Shown here: positions 1 through 8,843 of the stretch, one piece after another | Position numbering within the stretch: position 1 is the first letter of the stretch | How the letters are laid out: the number at the start of each line of letters is the position of its first letter | Origin: Nocardioides donggukensis | Lineage (GTDB): Bacteria > Actinomycetota > Actinomycetes > Propionibacteriales > Nocardioidaceae | NCBI RefSeq assembly: GCF_014842875.1 | Contig: NZ_JACYXZ010000001.1 | Location: 1,116,001-1,180,000 of the forward strand | Direction of reading: 5' to 3' | DNA length: 64,000 bases | Program-made: the position numbers and the translations under genes | The notes under the pieces: model-generated | Database searches by the model: none | Told to the model about the DNA's origin: nothing | What the model saw: the letters and a program-made list of their open reading frames with translations, nothing else

Positions 1-1070
1 TCGAGGGCAAGGCCGGCGGCGAGTACCTCAAGGACCACACCTCCTACGTCCGCCGTGAGCCGATCGGGGTGGTCGGCCAGGTGACGCCGTGGAACTACCC
101 GCTGATGATGATGGTCTGGAAGATCGCCCCGGCCCTGGCGGCGGGCAACTGCCTGGTGCTCAAGCCCAGCGACACCACCCCGGCCTCGACCACGCTGTTC
201 GCGGAGATGGTGCAGGAGTTCCTGCCGCCGGGGGTCTTCAACGTGGTCACCGGGGACCGGGACACCGGCCGGGCCCTGGTGGAGCATCCGGTGCCGCAGC
301 TGGTGGCGATCACCGGGTCGGTCCGGGCCGGCCGGGAGGTGGCCCGCTCCGGGGCCGACGGGCTCAAGCGGGTGCACCTGGAGCTCGGGGGCAAGGCGCC
401 GGTCGTCGTCTTCGACGACGCCGACGTCGCCGCGGCCGCCGAGGGCATCGCCGCCGCCGGCTACTTCAACGCCGGCCAGGACTGCACCGCGGCCACCCGG
501 GTGCTCGCCGGGCCCGGGGTGCACGACGACTTCGTGGCCGCCCTCACCGAGCAGGCCCGGGGCACGAGGACCGGGATGCCCGACGACGAGGACGTCCTCT
601 ACGGACCGCTCAACAACGCGACCCAGCTCGACCACGTCTCCGGGATGGTCGACCGGCTGCCCGACCACGCGACGGTCGCCGCCGGAGGCCGCCGCCAGGG
701 GGAGTCGGGCTACTTCTACGAGCCGACGGTGCTCTCCGGCCTGCGCCAGGACGACGAGCAGATCCAGACCGAGATCTTCGGCCCGGTGATCACCGTGCAG
801 CGGTTCAGCGACGAGGGCGAGGCGCTGCGCTGGGCCAACGGCGTCGAGTACGGCCTGGCGTCCAGCGTGTGGACCAAGGACCACGGCCGGGCGATGCGGA
901 TGGCCAAGCGGCTCGACTTCGGCGCCGTGTGGATCAACACCCACATCCCGATCGTGGCCGAGATGCCGCACGGCGGCTTCAAGCACTCCGGCTACGGCAA
1001 GGACCTGTCGATGTACGGCCTCGAGGACTACACCCGGGTCAAGCACGTCATGTCCTACATCGGCGAGTAG
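1..1070 (+). CDS. Aldehyde dehydrogenase, gamma-aminobutyraldehyde dehydrogenase-like (5' end missing)
   Basis: The gene enters the window already open in frame from position 3, so its first 120 or so residues lie upstream; the internal ATG and GTG codons near 60-115 are not the real start. NAD-dependent aldehyde dehydrogenases oxidise aldehydes to acids. Visible motifs are VTPWNYPL, the cofactor-binding [10 protein letters not shown], the glycine motif [16 protein letters not shown] with the catalytic Glu (about visible residue 127) and NAGQDC with the nucleophilic Cys (about visible residue 161). The segment [17 protein letters not shown] resembles gamma-aminobutyraldehyde dehydrogenases of putrescine and polyamine breakdown, which is inference by recall. 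The next gene starts three bases after this stop, so the two are probably co-transcribed and co-functional in amine or lysine catabolism. Confidence 0.9.
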   Translation, partial: EGKAGGEYLKDHTSYVRREPIGVVGQVTPWNYPLMMMVWKIAPALAAGNCLVLKPSDTTPASTTLFAEMVQEFLPPGVFNVVTGDRDTGRALVEHPVPQLVAITGSVRAGREVARSGADGLKRVHLELGGKAPVVVFDDADVAAAAEGIAAAGYFNAGQDCTAATRVLAGPGVHDDFVAALTEQARGTRTGMPDDEDVLYGPLNNATQLDHVSGMVDRLPDHATVAAGGRRQGESGYFYEPTVLSGLRQDDEQIQTEIFGPVITVQRFSDEGEALRWANGVEYGLASSVWTKDHGRAMRMAKRLDFGAVWINTHIPIVAEMPHGGFKHSGYGKDLSMYGLEDYTRVKHVMSYIGE

Positions 1071-1073
1071 GGC

Positions 1074-2306
1074 GTGAGGATCCTCCTGGTCGGCGCCGGT
1101 GGCGTCGGCGGTGCGTTCGCGGCCATCGCGGCCCGTCGCGACTTCTTCGAGAGCATCGTCGTCGCCGACCACGACGCCGCCAGGGCCGATCGGGCGGCCG
1201 CGGCCGACGCCCGGTTCACCGCGACGCGGATCGACGCCTCCGACGCCCGTGCGGTGGCCGCGCTGTGCCGCGAGCACGCCATCACCCACGTGATGAACGC
1301 GGTCGACCCGGTCTTCGACATGTCCCTGTTCGCCGGCGCCTTCGAGGCCGGGGCCGACTACCTCGACATGGCGATGTCCCTGTCCCGGCCGCACCCGGAG
1401 ACGCCGTACGAGCGGGTCGGCGTGAAGCTGGGGGACGAGCAGTTCGCCTGCGCCCCCGAGTGGGAGCGCAGCGGCCGGCTGGCGCTGGTCGGGATCGGCG
1501 TCGAGCCGGGGCTCTCCGACGTGTTCGCCCGCTACGCCGCCGACCACCTGTTCTCCCGGATCGAGGAGCTCGGCACCCGGGACGGCGCCAACCTGGTGGT
1601 CACCGACGCCGACGGTCGCGAGATCTTCGCGCCGTCGTTCTCGATGTGGACCACGATCGAGGAGTGCCTCAACCCGCCGGTGGTCTACGAGCGGGCCCGG
1701 TCCGACGTGGACGGCGGCTGGTTCACGACCGAGCCGTTCTCCGAGCCGGAGGTCTTCGACTTCCCCGAGGGGATCGGCCCGGTCGAGTGCGTCAACGTCG
1801 AGCACGAGGAGGTCCTGCTCATGCCGCGCTGGATCGACTGCGAGCGCGCCACGTTCAAGTACGGCCTCGGCGAGGAGATGATCACGATCCTCCGGGTGCT
1901 GCACACGCTCGGGCTCGACAGCACCGAGACGGTGCGGGTCAAGGGCGTCGAGGTGGCGCCGCGCGACGTGGTCGCCGCCTGCCTGCCCGACCCGGCCACG
2001 ATCGGCCCGCGGATGACCGGCAGGACCTGCGCCGGCCTCTGGGTGACCGGGACCGGCAAGGACGGCGCCCCGCGGTCGTCGTACCTGTACCACGTGGTCG
2101 ACAACGAGTGGTCGATGCGGGAGTACGGCCACCAGTGCGTGGTCTGGCAGACCGCGGTCAACCCGGTGATCGCGCTGGAGCTGCTGGCGCGCGGCACCTG
2201 GTCCGGCGCCGGCGTCCTCGGCCCCGAGGCCTTCGACGCCGTGCCGTTCCTGGACCTGCTCACCGAGTACGGCAGCCCGTGGGGGATCCGCGAGCTCACC
2301 CCGTGA
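1074..2306 (+). CDS. Saccharopine dehydrogenase-like NAD(P)-binding oxidoreductase
   Basis: This 410-residue protein begins at GTG 1074, three bases after the aldehyde dehydrogenase stop. The N-terminus [13 protein letters not shown] is a Rossmann dinucleotide-binding fold, and overall it fits the saccharopine dehydrogenase / carboxynorspermidine synthase superfamily, which oxidises or forms secondary amines of lysine or polyamines. No motif fixes the substrate. Linkage to a gamma-aminobutyraldehyde-type dehydrogenase suggests lysine or polyamine degradation, as an inference. It could instead act as an L-lysine 6-dehydrogenase-like enzyme. No separate promoter is visible, so expression is probably driven from upstream of the window. 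Confidence 0.8.
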   Translation: MRILLVGAGGVGGAFAAIAARRDFFESIVVADHDAARADRAAAADARFTATRIDASDARAVAALCREHAITHVMNAVDPVFDMSLFAGAFEAGADYLDMAMSLSRPHPETPYERVGVKLGDEQFACAPEWERSGRLALVGIGVEPGLSDVFARYAADHLFSRIEELGTRDGANLVVTDADGREIFAPSFSMWTTIEECLNPPVVYERARSDVDGGWFTTEPFSEPEVFDFPEGIGPVECVNVEHEEVLLMPRWIDCERATFKYGLGEEMITILRVLHTLGLDSTETVRVKGVEVAPRDVVAACLPDPATIGPRMTGRTCAGLWVTGTGKDGAPRSSYLYHVVDNEWSMREYGHQCVVWQTAVNPVIALELLARGTWSGAGVLGPEAFDAVPFLDLLTEYGSPWGIRELTP

Positions 2307-2351
2307 CCGCGGCCGCGAAGCCCGATCGGTCGGCGGCGTCGTGGCACCTCC

Positions 2352-2357
2352 TAGACT
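2352..2357 (+). promoter_or_regulatory. -10 box TAGACT for a leaderless ispG transcript
   Basis: TAGACT ends seven bases before the ATG at 2365, which would place the transcription start at or next to the start codon. No Shine-Dalgarno sequence precedes the ATG. This decides the ispG start in favour of 2365 over the in-frame GTG at 2341. Confidence 0.55.
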
Positions 2358-2364
2358 GGCGGCC

Positions 2365-3516
2365 ATGACCTCGATCAGCCTCGGCATGCCCGAAGCCCCG
2401 CCGCCGGTGCTCGCCCCCCGCCGCCCGACCCGGCAGATCCAGGTCGGCAAGGTGGCCGTCGGCGGCGACGCGCCGATCTCGGTGCAGTCGATGACGACCA
2501 CGCTGACCTCGGACGTCAACACCACGCTCCAGCAGATCGCCGAGCTGACCGCGTCGGGCTGCGACATCGTGCGGGTGGCCTGTCCCTCGCAGGACGACGC
2601 GGACGCGCTGCCGCAGATCGCCCAGCACTCGCAGATCCCGGTGATCGCCGACATCCACTTCCAGCCGAAGTACGTCTACGCCGCGATCGACGCCGGCTGT
2701 GCCGCGGTCCGGGTGAACCCCGGCAACATCCGCAAGTTCGACGACCAGGTCAAGGAGATCGCCCGGGCCGCGAAGGATCGGGGCACCAGCATCCGGATCG
2801 GCGTGAACGCCGGGTCCCTCGACAAGCGGCTGCTGGAGAAGTACGGCAAGGCGACGCCGGAGGCGCTGGTCGAGTCCGCGGTCTGGGAGGCCTCGCTCTT
2901 CGAGGAGCACGACTTCCACGACTTCAAGATCTCGGTCAAGCACAACGACCCGGTGGTCATGGTCAAGGCCTACGAGATGCTCTCCGAGCGCGGCGACTGG
3001 CCGCTGCACCTCGGCGTGACCGAGGCCGGTCCGGCCTTCCAGGGGACGATCAAGTCGGCCACCGCCTTCGGGGCGCTGCTCTCGCAGGGCATCGGCGACA
3101 CGATCCGGGTCTCGCTGTCGGCGCCGCCGGTCGAGGAGGTCAAGGTCGGCCTGCAGATCCTGGAGTCGCTCAACCTCCGGCCGCGCCGGCTCGAGATCGT
3201 GTCCTGCCCGTCCTGCGGTCGGGCCCAGGTCGACGTCTACAAGCTGGCCGACGAGGTCACCGCCGGGTTGGACGGCCTCGAGGTCCCGCTGCGGGTCGCC
3301 GTCATGGGCTGCGTCGTGAACGGGCCGGGGGAGGCCCGCGAGGCCGACCTCGGCGTCGCCTCCGGCAACGGCAAGGGACAGATCTTCGTCAAGGGGGAGG
3401 TCATCAAGACCGTCCCGGAGGCCAAGATCGTCGAGACCCTCATCGAGGAGGCCCTGCGGATCGCGGAGGGCATGGAGCCGGTCGAGGGGTCCGAGGCCAC
3501 GGTCAGCATCTCCTGA
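2365..3516 (+). CDS. ispG: 4-hydroxy-3-methylbut-2-en-1-yl diphosphate synthase
   Basis: IspG (GcpE) reduces MEcPP to HMBPP in the non-mevalonate isoprenoid pathway and carries a [4Fe-4S] cluster. The 383-residue protein has the expected family length. It shows [20 protein letters not shown] near the N-terminus, the TIM-barrel core, and the cluster-binding [11 protein letters not shown] and [10 protein letters not shown] motifs near the C-terminus, followed by [19 protein letters not shown] 2365 is chosen because of the leaderless-type -10 box before it. It is a stand-alone transcription unit head, with the GNAT gene following from its own promoter. Confidence 0.97.
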   Translation: MTSISLGMPEAPPPVLAPRRPTRQIQVGKVAVGGDAPISVQSMTTTLTSDVNTTLQQIAELTASGCDIVRVACPSQDDADALPQIAQHSQIPVIADIHFQPKYVYAAIDAGCAAVRVNPGNIRKFDDQVKEIARAAKDRGTSIRIGVNAGSLDKRLLEKYGKATPEALVESAVWEASLFEEHDFHDFKISVKHNDPVVMVKAYEMLSERGDWPLHLGVTEAGPAFQGTIKSATAFGALLSQGIGDTIRVSLSAPPVEEVKVGLQILESLNLRPRRLEIVSCPSCGRAQVDVYKLADEVTAGLDGLEVPLRVAVMGCVVNGPGEAREADLGVASGNGKGQIFVKGEVIKTVPEAKIVETLIEEALRIAEGMEPVEGSEATVSIS

Positions 3517-3542
3517 GGAGTCATCGGGGCCGCGGGAAGGGC

Positions 3543-3548
3543 TAGAGT
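3543..3548 (+). promoter_or_regulatory. -10 box TAGAGT for the GNAT gene at 3555
   Basis: TAGAGT is followed by six bases and then GTG 3555, with no ribosome binding site, so a leaderless transcript is likely. Confidence 0.5.
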
Positions 3549-3554
3549 CCCAGC

Positions 3555-4400
3555 GTGCTCACCACCCGGACCGGCATCCGCACCCTGACGCCGGCCGACC
3601 TGCCCGAGTTCCTCGACCTGGTCGCCGAGGACCCGGTCGTCAACGTGTTCGTCGACTACCGCGCCCGGACCACGAACCTGGACCGCCGCTGGCTCGGCGG
3701 CGAGATCTGGGGCCGGTTCGTCGGCGGGCGGATGATCGCGGCCTGCCACGCCGGAGCCAACCTGGTGCCCGTGCAGGCCGGCACCGACGACGTCGCCGCC
3801 TTCGCCGAGCGGGCGCTCACCGCACGCCGCACGGTCTCGACCATCGTCGGCCCCTCCGAGCCGGTGGACGCCCTGTGGAGCCTGGTCGCCGGGGAGTGGG
3901 GGCATCCGCGCGAGGTGCGCCGCCGCCAGCCGCACCTGGAGCTGGCCGGCCCACCGGCCGTCGCGCCGGACCCCCTGGTCCGACGCACCGAGCGCTCCGA
4001 CCTGGAGGCGGTCTACCCGGCCTGCGTCGCGATGTACACCGAGGAGGTGGGTGTCTCCCCCGAGCAGGGTGGCGGCGCCGACCTGTACCGCACCCGGATC
4101 AGCCAGCTGATCGCCCGGGGCTGGCAGTTCGCGCGGTTCGAGGAGGGACGAGTGGTGTTCAAGGCCGAGGTGGCCTGCTCCTCGCCGTACGCCGCCCAGA
4201 TCCAGGGGGTCTACGTCGCCCCGGACCGGCGCGGGGAGGGCCTGGCCAGCCGCGGGATGGCCGCGGTGGCCGAGATCGTCCGCGCCGAGATCGCCCCGGT
4301 GGTCTCGCTCTACGTCAACGAGTACAACCACCCGGCGCGCCGCGCCTACGACCGCGCCGGCTTCGTCGAGACCGCCCGGTTCTCCACCGTCATGTTCTGA
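3555..4400 (+). CDS. GNAT family N-acetyltransferase with DUF4081-type N-terminal domain
   Basis: The 281-residue protein has two parts: an N-terminal domain of about 130 residues resembling DUF4081, and a C-terminal GNAT acetyltransferase fold. The acetyl-CoA-binding region is [19 protein letters not shown] (about residues 215-233), followed by [20 protein letters not shown], typical of GNAT motifs A and B. The acetyl acceptor cannot be told from sequence. In actinobacteria this two-domain type often lies beside ispG and proS, as it does here. GTG 3555 is chosen because of the leaderless-type -10 box. Confidence 0.88.
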   Translation: MLTTRTGIRTLTPADLPEFLDLVAEDPVVNVFVDYRARTTNLDRRWLGGEIWGRFVGGRMIAACHAGANLVPVQAGTDDVAAFAERALTARRTVSTIVGPSEPVDALWSLVAGEWGHPREVRRRQPHLELAGPPAVAPDPLVRRTERSDLEAVYPACVAMYTEEVGVSPEQGGGADLYRTRISQLIARGWQFARFEEGRVVFKAEVACSSPYAAQIQGVYVAPDRRGEGLASRGMAAVAEIVRAEIAPVVSLYVNEYNHPARRAYDRAGFVETARFSTVMF

Positions 4401-4403
4401 CGC

Positions 4404-4441
4404 GCCCGCCGGCGGGCCGCAAACCCCCGCCGCGGTGGGGG
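4404..4441 (+). terminator. Possible GC-rich hairpins after the GNAT gene
   Basis: Just after the stop lie a 14-base perfect palindrome GCCCGCCGGCGGGC (4404-4417) and a hairpin CCCCCGC-CGCG-GTGGGGG (4424-4441). There is no U-tract, so a terminator role is only plausible. Confidence 0.3.
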
Positions 4442-4452
4442 ATCGGCCCCAG

Positions 4453-4458
4453 TAGCCT
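4453..4458 (+). promoter_or_regulatory. -10 box TAGCCT for proS
   Basis: TAGCCT lies seven bases before ATG 4466 and points to a leaderless transcript starting there. This favours 4466 over the later in-frame GTG 4532 and ATG 4541. Confidence 0.5.
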
Positions 4459-4465
4459 TGCGCGC

Positions 4466-6298
4466 ATGACCTCCCCCGACGGGCCCGACGGGTCCGACCT
4501 GGCCGCCCGCCCCACTGCCGGTGCCGCGCGGGTGCTGCGCATGTCCCAGCTCTTCGTCCGCACCCTCCGCGACGACCCCGCCGACGCCGAGGTGCCCAGC
4601 CACCGGCTGCTGGTCCGGGCCGGCTACGTCCGTCGCGCGGCACCGGGCATCTACACCTGGCTGCCGCTGGGGCTGCGGGTGCTGCGCAACGTCGAGGCGA
4701 TCATCCGCGAGGAGATGGACGCGATCGGCGCCCAAGAGCTGTCGTTCCCGGCGCTGCTGCCCCGCGAGCCGTACGAGGCGAGCAACCGCTGGACGACGTA
4801 CGGCAACGGCATCTTCCGCCTGCACGACCGCAAGGGCGGCGACTACCTGCTCGGGCCCACCCACGAGGAGATGTTCACCCTCGCGGTGAAGGACATGTAC
4901 TCCTCCTACAAGGACCTGCCGGTCTGGCTCTACCAGATCCAGACCAAGTACCGCGACGAGGCGCGGCCCCGGGCCGGCGTCCTGCGCGGGCGCGAGTTCA
5001 TCATGAAGGACTCCTACTCCTTCGACACCACCGACGAGGGGCTCGACGCCTCCTACGCCGCCCACCGCGCGGCGTACGTCAGGACGTTCGACCGGCTGGG
5101 CTTCGACTACGCGATCGTCAAGGCCACCAGCGGCGCGATGGGCGGGTCGCGCTCGGAGGAGTTCCTGGCGAAGGCCGACGTCGGGGAGGACACCTACGTC
5201 CGCTGCACGCACTGCGACTACGCCGCCAACGTGGAGGCGGTCGCGGTGCGCGCGCCGGCCGCGTCCGGGTACGACGACGCGCCGGCCGCGCACGCGGAGG
5301 AGACACCGGAGACGCCGACGATCGCGACCCTGGTCGACCACCTCAACGAGAAGTTCCCGCGCGAGGACCGGCCCTGGGCGGCCGGGGACACGCTGAAGAA
5401 CGTGCTGGTCGTCCTCAAGCACCCCGACGGCACCCGGGAGCCGTTGGCGATCGGCCTGCCGGGCGACCGGGACGTGGACCAGAAGCGCCTCGAGGGCCAG
5501 CTCGAGCCGATCGAGGTCGAGGCGATGGACGACGTCGAGCTCCGCAAGCACCCGGCGCTCGTGAAGGGCTACATCGGCCCGGAGGTGCTGGGCGAGGAGT
5601 CCGCGTCGGGGATCCGCTACGTCGTCGACCCGCGCGTCGTCGACGGCACCCGCTGGGTGACCGGCGCGAACCTGCCCGGCAGCCACGTGCTCGACCTGGT
5701 CGCCGGCCGGGACTTCACCGCCGACGGGACCATCGAGGCCGCGGACGTGCGCGACGGCGACGCCTGCCCGAACTGCGAGGAGGGCACGCTGGAGTCTGCC
5801 CGCGGGATCGAGATGGGCCACATCTTCCAGCTCGGCCGCTGGTTCGCCGAGGCGCTCGACCTCAAGGTGCTCGACGAGTCCGGCAAGCTGGTCACGGTCA
5901 CGATGGGGTCCTACGGGATCGGCGTCACCCGGGCTGTGGCCGCCATCGCCGAGGGCAACCACGACGAGCACGGCCTGTGCTGGCCGCGCGCGATCGCCCC
6001 GGCCGCCGTCCACGTGGTCGCCGCCGGCAAGGACCCGGCCGTGTTCGCGGCCGCCGAGCGGCTCGCCACGGAGCTGGCCGGTGCCGGACTCGACGTCATC
6101 TACGACGACCGGGCCGGCAAGGTCAGCCCCGGGGTGAAGTTCAAGGATGCCGAGCTGATCGGCGTACCCACCCTGGTCACCGTCGGCCGCGGGCTGGCGG
6201 ACGGCGTGATCGAGGTCAAGGACCGGCATACCGGTGAGCGCGAGGAGGTCGCGGTCGACGACGCGGCCGCCCACCTGGTCGGCGTGGTCCGCGGCTGA
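4466..6298 (+). CDS. proS: Prolyl-tRNA synthetase (class II, with editing insertion)
   Basis: ProS charges tRNA-Pro. The 610-residue length fits the bacterial type with a YbaK-like editing insertion. Visible are [20 protein letters not shown], motif 1 around [24 protein letters not shown], motif 2 around [20 protein letters not shown], the editing domain at about residues 225-400, motif 3 as [16 protein letters not shown], and a C-terminal anticodon-binding domain ending in [20 protein letters not shown]. The start at 4466 adds a 25-residue N-terminal extension compared with the common MSQLF start at 4541. I prefer it because of the -10 box, but 4541 remains possible. Confidence 0.96.
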   Translation: MTSPDGPDGSDLAARPTAGAARVLRMSQLFVRTLRDDPADAEVPSHRLLVRAGYVRRAAPGIYTWLPLGLRVLRNVEAIIREEMDAIGAQELSFPALLPREPYEASNRWTTYGNGIFRLHDRKGGDYLLGPTHEEMFTLAVKDMYSSYKDLPVWLYQIQTKYRDEARPRAGVLRGREFIMKDSYSFDTTDEGLDASYAAHRAAYVRTFDRLGFDYAIVKATSGAMGGSRSEEFLAKADVGEDTYVRCTHCDYAANVEAVAVRAPAASGYDDAPAAHAEETPETPTIATLVDHLNEKFPREDRPWAAGDTLKNVLVVLKHPDGTREPLAIGLPGDRDVDQKRLEGQLEPIEVEAMDDVELRKHPALVKGYIGPEVLGEESASGIRYVVDPRVVDGTRWVTGANLPGSHVLDLVAGRDFTADGTIEAADVRDGDACPNCEEGTLESARGIEMGHIFQLGRWFAEALDLKVLDESGKLVTVTMGSYGIGVTRAVAAIAEGNHDEHGLCWPRAIAPAAVHVVAAGKDPAVFAAAERLATELAGAGLDVIYDDRAGKVSPGVKFKDAELIGVPTLVTVGRGLADGVIEVKDRHTGEREEVAVDDAAAHLVGVVRG

Positions 6299-6310
6299 GC
6301 TGGTCGAAGG

Positions 6311-6375
6311 GCCGCAATTGCGGCCGTTTGACATGTTCTCGGCCCGAAAATGTGTCAGACGGCCGCAATTGCGGC
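6311..6375 (+). repeat. 65-nt composite palindrome between proS and the HAD gene
   Basis: The 14-mer GCCGCAATTGCGGC, itself a perfect palindrome, occurs at 6311-6324 and 6362-6375. The whole interval is also an inverted repeat centred on 6343, with arms TGACATGTTCTCGG and CCGAAAATGTGTCA inside. Of four arm differences, three become G-U pairs in the plus-strand RNA and one is C-A. The transcript could therefore fold into a stem of about 30 pairs. It ends 15 bases before the RBS of the HAD gene. It may be a terminator, an operator or a small dispersed repeat. Confidence 0.8.
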
Positions 6376-6400
6376 TGTTGGACCACCCCGAGGAGGAGCG

Positions 6401-7111
6401 ATGAGCATCGACGCGGTGATCTTCGACTGGGGCGGCACCCTGACCCGCTGGCACGACATCGACTTCCACGCCGAGTCGCTCGCGCTGGCCCAGGCGGTGG
6501 CCAGCACGCCGACCGCCGAGGACGACCACCACGCGCGCGCCGGGCGGCTGCACGCCGCCGGTGAGGTGATCTGGGGACGCAGCCGCGACCACCAGCGCAG
6601 CGCCACGATCGGCGACCTCTTCGACGAGGCCGGGCTCGACCACGACCCGGACCTGCTCGACGCCTACTACGACTTCTGGGAGCCGCACACGGCCACGGAC
6701 CCCGACGTCGGTCCGCTGTTCTCGGCACTGCGCGCGGACGGGATCCGGGTCGGGGTGCTCAGCAACACGATCTGGCCGCGTGCCTGGCACGAGCGGTTCT
6801 TCCGGCGTGACGGTGTGCTCGACCTCATCGACGGCGACGTCTACACCAGCGAGATCCCCTGGACCAAGCCCAGTGAGCGCGCGTTCCGGGCGGCGATGGA
6901 GGCGGTCGGGGTCGACGACCCGGGCCGGTGCGTCTACGTGGGGGACCGGCTCTACGACGACGTGTACGGCGCGCAGCGGGCCGGCCTGCGCGCGGTCTAC
7001 GTGCCGCACAGCACGATCCCGGCCAACCAGGTCGGGCACACCGAGGGCACCCCCGACGCGGTCGTGCAGCGGCTGGCCGACGTCCTCGACGTCGTCCGCG
7101 CCTGGGCCTGA
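6401..7111 (+). CDS. HAD superfamily hydrolase
   Basis: The 236-residue protein starts at ATG 6401 behind a strong RBS (AGGAGGAG, 6391-6398). HAD motif I is IFDWGGTL, where the usual second Asp is replaced by Gly, as in many DWGG-type members. Motif II is LSNT, the motif III Lys is in TKPSERAF, and motif IV is YVGDRLYDDV. A helical cap domain lies between motifs I and II. The fold suggests a phosphatase or dehalogenase-like enzyme, but the substrate is unknown, and loss of the second Asp may weaken classical phosphatase acid/base catalysis. Its leader contains the large palindrome, so expression may be controlled by RNA structure. Confidence 0.85.
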   Translation: MSIDAVIFDWGGTLTRWHDIDFHAESLALAQAVASTPTAEDDHHARAGRLHAAGEVIWGRSRDHQRSATIGDLFDEAGLDHDPDLLDAYYDFWEPHTATDPDVGPLFSALRADGIRVGVLSNTIWPRAWHERFFRRDGVLDLIDGDVYTSEIPWTKPSERAFRAAMEAVGVDDPGRCVYVGDRLYDDVYGAQRAGLRAVYVPHSTIPANQVGHTEGTPDAVVQRLADVLDVVRAWA

Positions 7112-7137
7112 GCCCCAACCTGAGCCCCAGCAGACTT

Positions 7138-7235
7138 TTGCAGATTCCTGCAACGCAGAAACCTGCACCGGGTTCCGTGCCGGGTTCTGCAGATCCATGC
7201 CGCAGGATGGGAAGCGGTGGTCCTCTCGGGGAGGA
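7138..7235. terminator. Hairpin-rich convergent intergenic region
   Basis: Between the converging HAD and DUF4439 genes lie TTGCAG-attc-CTGCAA (7138-7153), an arm pair GCAGAAACC / GGGTTCTGC (7155-7163 and 7182-7190, one mismatch) and GTCCTC...GAGGAC (about 7218-7234). The sequence is less GC-rich than its surroundings. It probably serves as a two-way transcription terminator; nothing else was seen in this gap. Confidence 0.35.
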
Positions 7236-7299
7236 CCCCGGCCGACGCGCCGCCCGACCCGCGGCGCGTGGCGCGGACCCGAGCTGACACGGGTTCGCG

Positions 7300-7734
7300 T
7301 CAGCGGTCCGCCAGTTCCTCCGCGCCTGGGAAGGTCTCGGGGCTTCCTCGGAACCGGAGCTGGCGGGCCGCCGCGTCGCCCAGCGCCGTGACCGCCCACC
7401 GCCGTTGTCCGGCCGCCGTCCGGCCGACCTGGTCGGCGTACGTCGTGGCGCACCGGCGCTCCACCTCGCGCGCGGCGGCGCTGATCCGGGCGGCGGTGTC
7501 CACACGGCTCGGCAGCACGTAGGCCACCTCGGAGGCGACCGGCTCCGCGCCCGCGTCCCGCAGGAGCCGGATCAGCTGGTCCCGCCGGCCGCGGTGCACC
7601 CGGTAGGCGGCCTCGACCGCGTCCGCCAGCGCGGGGTCGCTGGAGCGCGAGACCTGCCCGCCCAGGACACCGTGGACGTAGACCGCGGCGTGCTCGGCGG
7701 CGAGACTGGTCTGCATCGCCTCGACCGCGCTCAC
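7300..7734 (-). CDS. DUF4439 ferritin-like protein
   Basis: The 144-residue protein begins at GTG 7734, which overlaps the TGA of the upstream lipoprotein gene as GTGA, so translation is coupled. The sequence is almost entirely helical: an N-terminal segment LAAEHAAVYVHGVLGG, then AAYRVHRGRRDQLIRLLRDAG, resembling DUF4439, which adopts a ferritin-like four-helix bundle. The conserved EH and RxxRD pattern suits metal or haem contacts, but no activity is established. It sits downstream of a secreted lipoprotein and may act with it, although it has no signal peptide of its own. Confidence 0.8.
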   Translation of the reverse strand: MSAVEAMQTSLAAEHAAVYVHGVLGGQVSRSSDPALADAVEAAYRVHRGRRDQLIRLLRDAGAEPVASEVAYVLPSRVDTAARISAAAREVERRCATTYADQVGRTAAGQRRWAVTALGDAAARQLRFRGSPETFPGAEELADR

Positions 7735-8276
7735 GGGTCCGCCCTCCCGGGGTCGGAGGGCAGCACGCTCAGCTGCTGCCCGACGGCCGCCGACATGCTC
7801 GCCAGGGCCCGGGCGAAGGTGCCGCTCTCGACGGTGTCGGCGAGATCCCCGAGCCGGCGCTGCAGGCGCCGCTCCTCGGTGCGGACCAGGGCCAGCGCCT
7901 GCCGGCTGCCGCGCGGCACCCGCGGGGCGGTCGCGGCCTTCGGCGTCGGCACCGCCTCCTGCAGGAGCCGCGAGTGCGCCAGGTGCAGCGCGGTGAGCTC
8001 GGCCAGCGGTGTGGACAGCCCGCGGTGGGTGGTGGCCACCTCGCTGACGAGCAGCGCGGTGTCGCCGGTCGCGGCGAGTGCCTCGGCGGCGTACGTCGCG
8101 TCGTCGGACCCCTCGCCGGCGGCCTGCGGGTCCGGTGTCGCGGTGCTCGTCGGGGCCGCGTCGGAGGCGTCCTCCTCGGGCCCCCAGCGGCAGCCGGCGG
8201 CGGTCAGCGCGAGGACCGTCCACGCCGGGACGGCCAGCGTCGTCCGACGGCTGAGCGGGTGGGGGGCGCGGGGCAC
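7731..8276 (-). CDS. Tat-type lipoprotein of unknown function
   Basis: This 181-residue protein starts at GTG 8276. Its N-terminus has twin arginines (LSRRTTLAVPAW), a hydrophobic stretch and a lipobox LTAAGC at about residues 24-29, so it is probably exported and lipid-anchored. A Thr/Pro/Asp-rich linker follows, then a helical region of about 110 residues with many Arg, Leu and Ala. I recognise no enzymatic motif. It forms a two-gene operon with the DUF4439 gene by a 4-base overlap. A TAGAGT box (8283-8288, minus strand) lies six bases before its start, indicating a leaderless transcript. Confidence 0.75.
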   Translation of the reverse strand: MPRAPHPLSRRTTLAVPAWTVLALTAAGCRWGPEEDASDAAPTSTATPDPQAAGEGSDDATYAAEALAATGDTALLVSEVATTHRGLSTPLAELTALHLAHSRLLQEAVPTPKAATAPRVPRGSRQALALVRTEERRLQRRLGDLADTVESGTFARALASMSAAVGQQLSVLPSDPGRADP

Positions 8277-8282
8277 GACGGA

Positions 8283-8326
8283 ACTCTAACTCCCCCCGTC
8301 GGGCCCGCCGTGGCAGCGGCTAGGGT
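8283..8326. promoter_or_regulatory. Divergent promoters for the lipoprotein gene and rimP
   Basis: On the minus strand TAGAGT (8288 to 8283) precedes GTG 8276 by six bases. On the plus strand TAGGGT (8321-8326) would start a short leader of about 28 bases carrying GAAGGAGGT (8344-8352) before the TTG of rimP. Confidence 0.5.
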
Positions 8327-8360
8327 GGTCGGTGACAACAGCAGAAGGAGGTCGGAACCC

Positions 8361-8843
8361 TTGACCAGCGCCAAGCAGGACGTCATCAGGGATCGCATCG
8401 AAGCCGAGCTCGTCGACCCCCTCGCCACGCTCGGACTCGACGTGGAGGCTGTGGAGATCACCCCGGCCGGCAAGCGCCGCGTCCTGCGCGTCGCCGTCGA
8501 CAAGGACGGTGGCGTGACCCTGGACGACGTCGCCGACGCCACCCGCGCGGTCTCCGGCGTCCTCGACGACTCCGACGTGATGGGCGAGCATCCCTACACC
8601 CTCGAGGTCACCTCGCGCGGCGCCGACCGGCCGCTCACGCTGCCGCGGCACTGGCGGCGCAACGTCGACCGGCTGGTGAAGGTGACCCTGGCCGACGGTG
8701 ACGAGCTGACCGGACGGATCACCGCGACCGGGGAGGACGCCGCCACGGTCACCGTGGACGACGTCGACCGGCAGGTCGCGTACGCCGACGTGGCCCGCGC
8801 CCGGGTCCAGGTCGAGCTCAACCGCAAGGGAGGGACCCCCTGA
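8361..8843 (+). CDS. rimP: Ribosome maturation factor RimP
   Basis: RimP helps mature the 30S subunit. The 160-residue protein shows the N-terminal domain with [17 protein letters not shown] and [20 protein letters not shown], then [20 protein letters not shown], all typical of the family, and a C-terminal SH3-like domain. A rare TTG codon at 8361 is the start: it is preceded by a strong RBS (GAAGGAGGT, 8344-8352) and no ATG or GTG fits the conserved N-terminus. Its TGA overlaps the nusA ATG by one base, so it heads the nusA-ylxR-infB cluster. Confidence 0.95.
   Translation: MTSAKQDVIRDRIEAELVDPLATLGLDVEAVEITPAGKRRVLRVAVDKDGGVTLDDVADATRAVSGVLDDSDVMGEHPYTLEVTSRGADRPLTLPRHWRRNVDRLVKVTLADGDELTGRITATGEDAATVTVDDVDRQVAYADVARARVQVELNRKGGTP

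Noticed and set aside
2341-2364. An earlier GTG start for ispG
   Set aside because: It would place the TAGACT promoter box inside the coding sequence and adds residues absent from the family.
89-2368. A 759-codon plus-strand frame overlapping the first two genes
   Set aside because: Shifted by one base relative to two well-conserved enzymes and composed mainly of Arg, Gly and Ala.
4346-7453. A long open frame on the minus strand across proS and the HAD gene
   Set aside because: It is antisense to two clear genes, is rich in Arg, Gly, Val and Asp runs, and has no recognisable domain. High GC removes stop codons from such frames.
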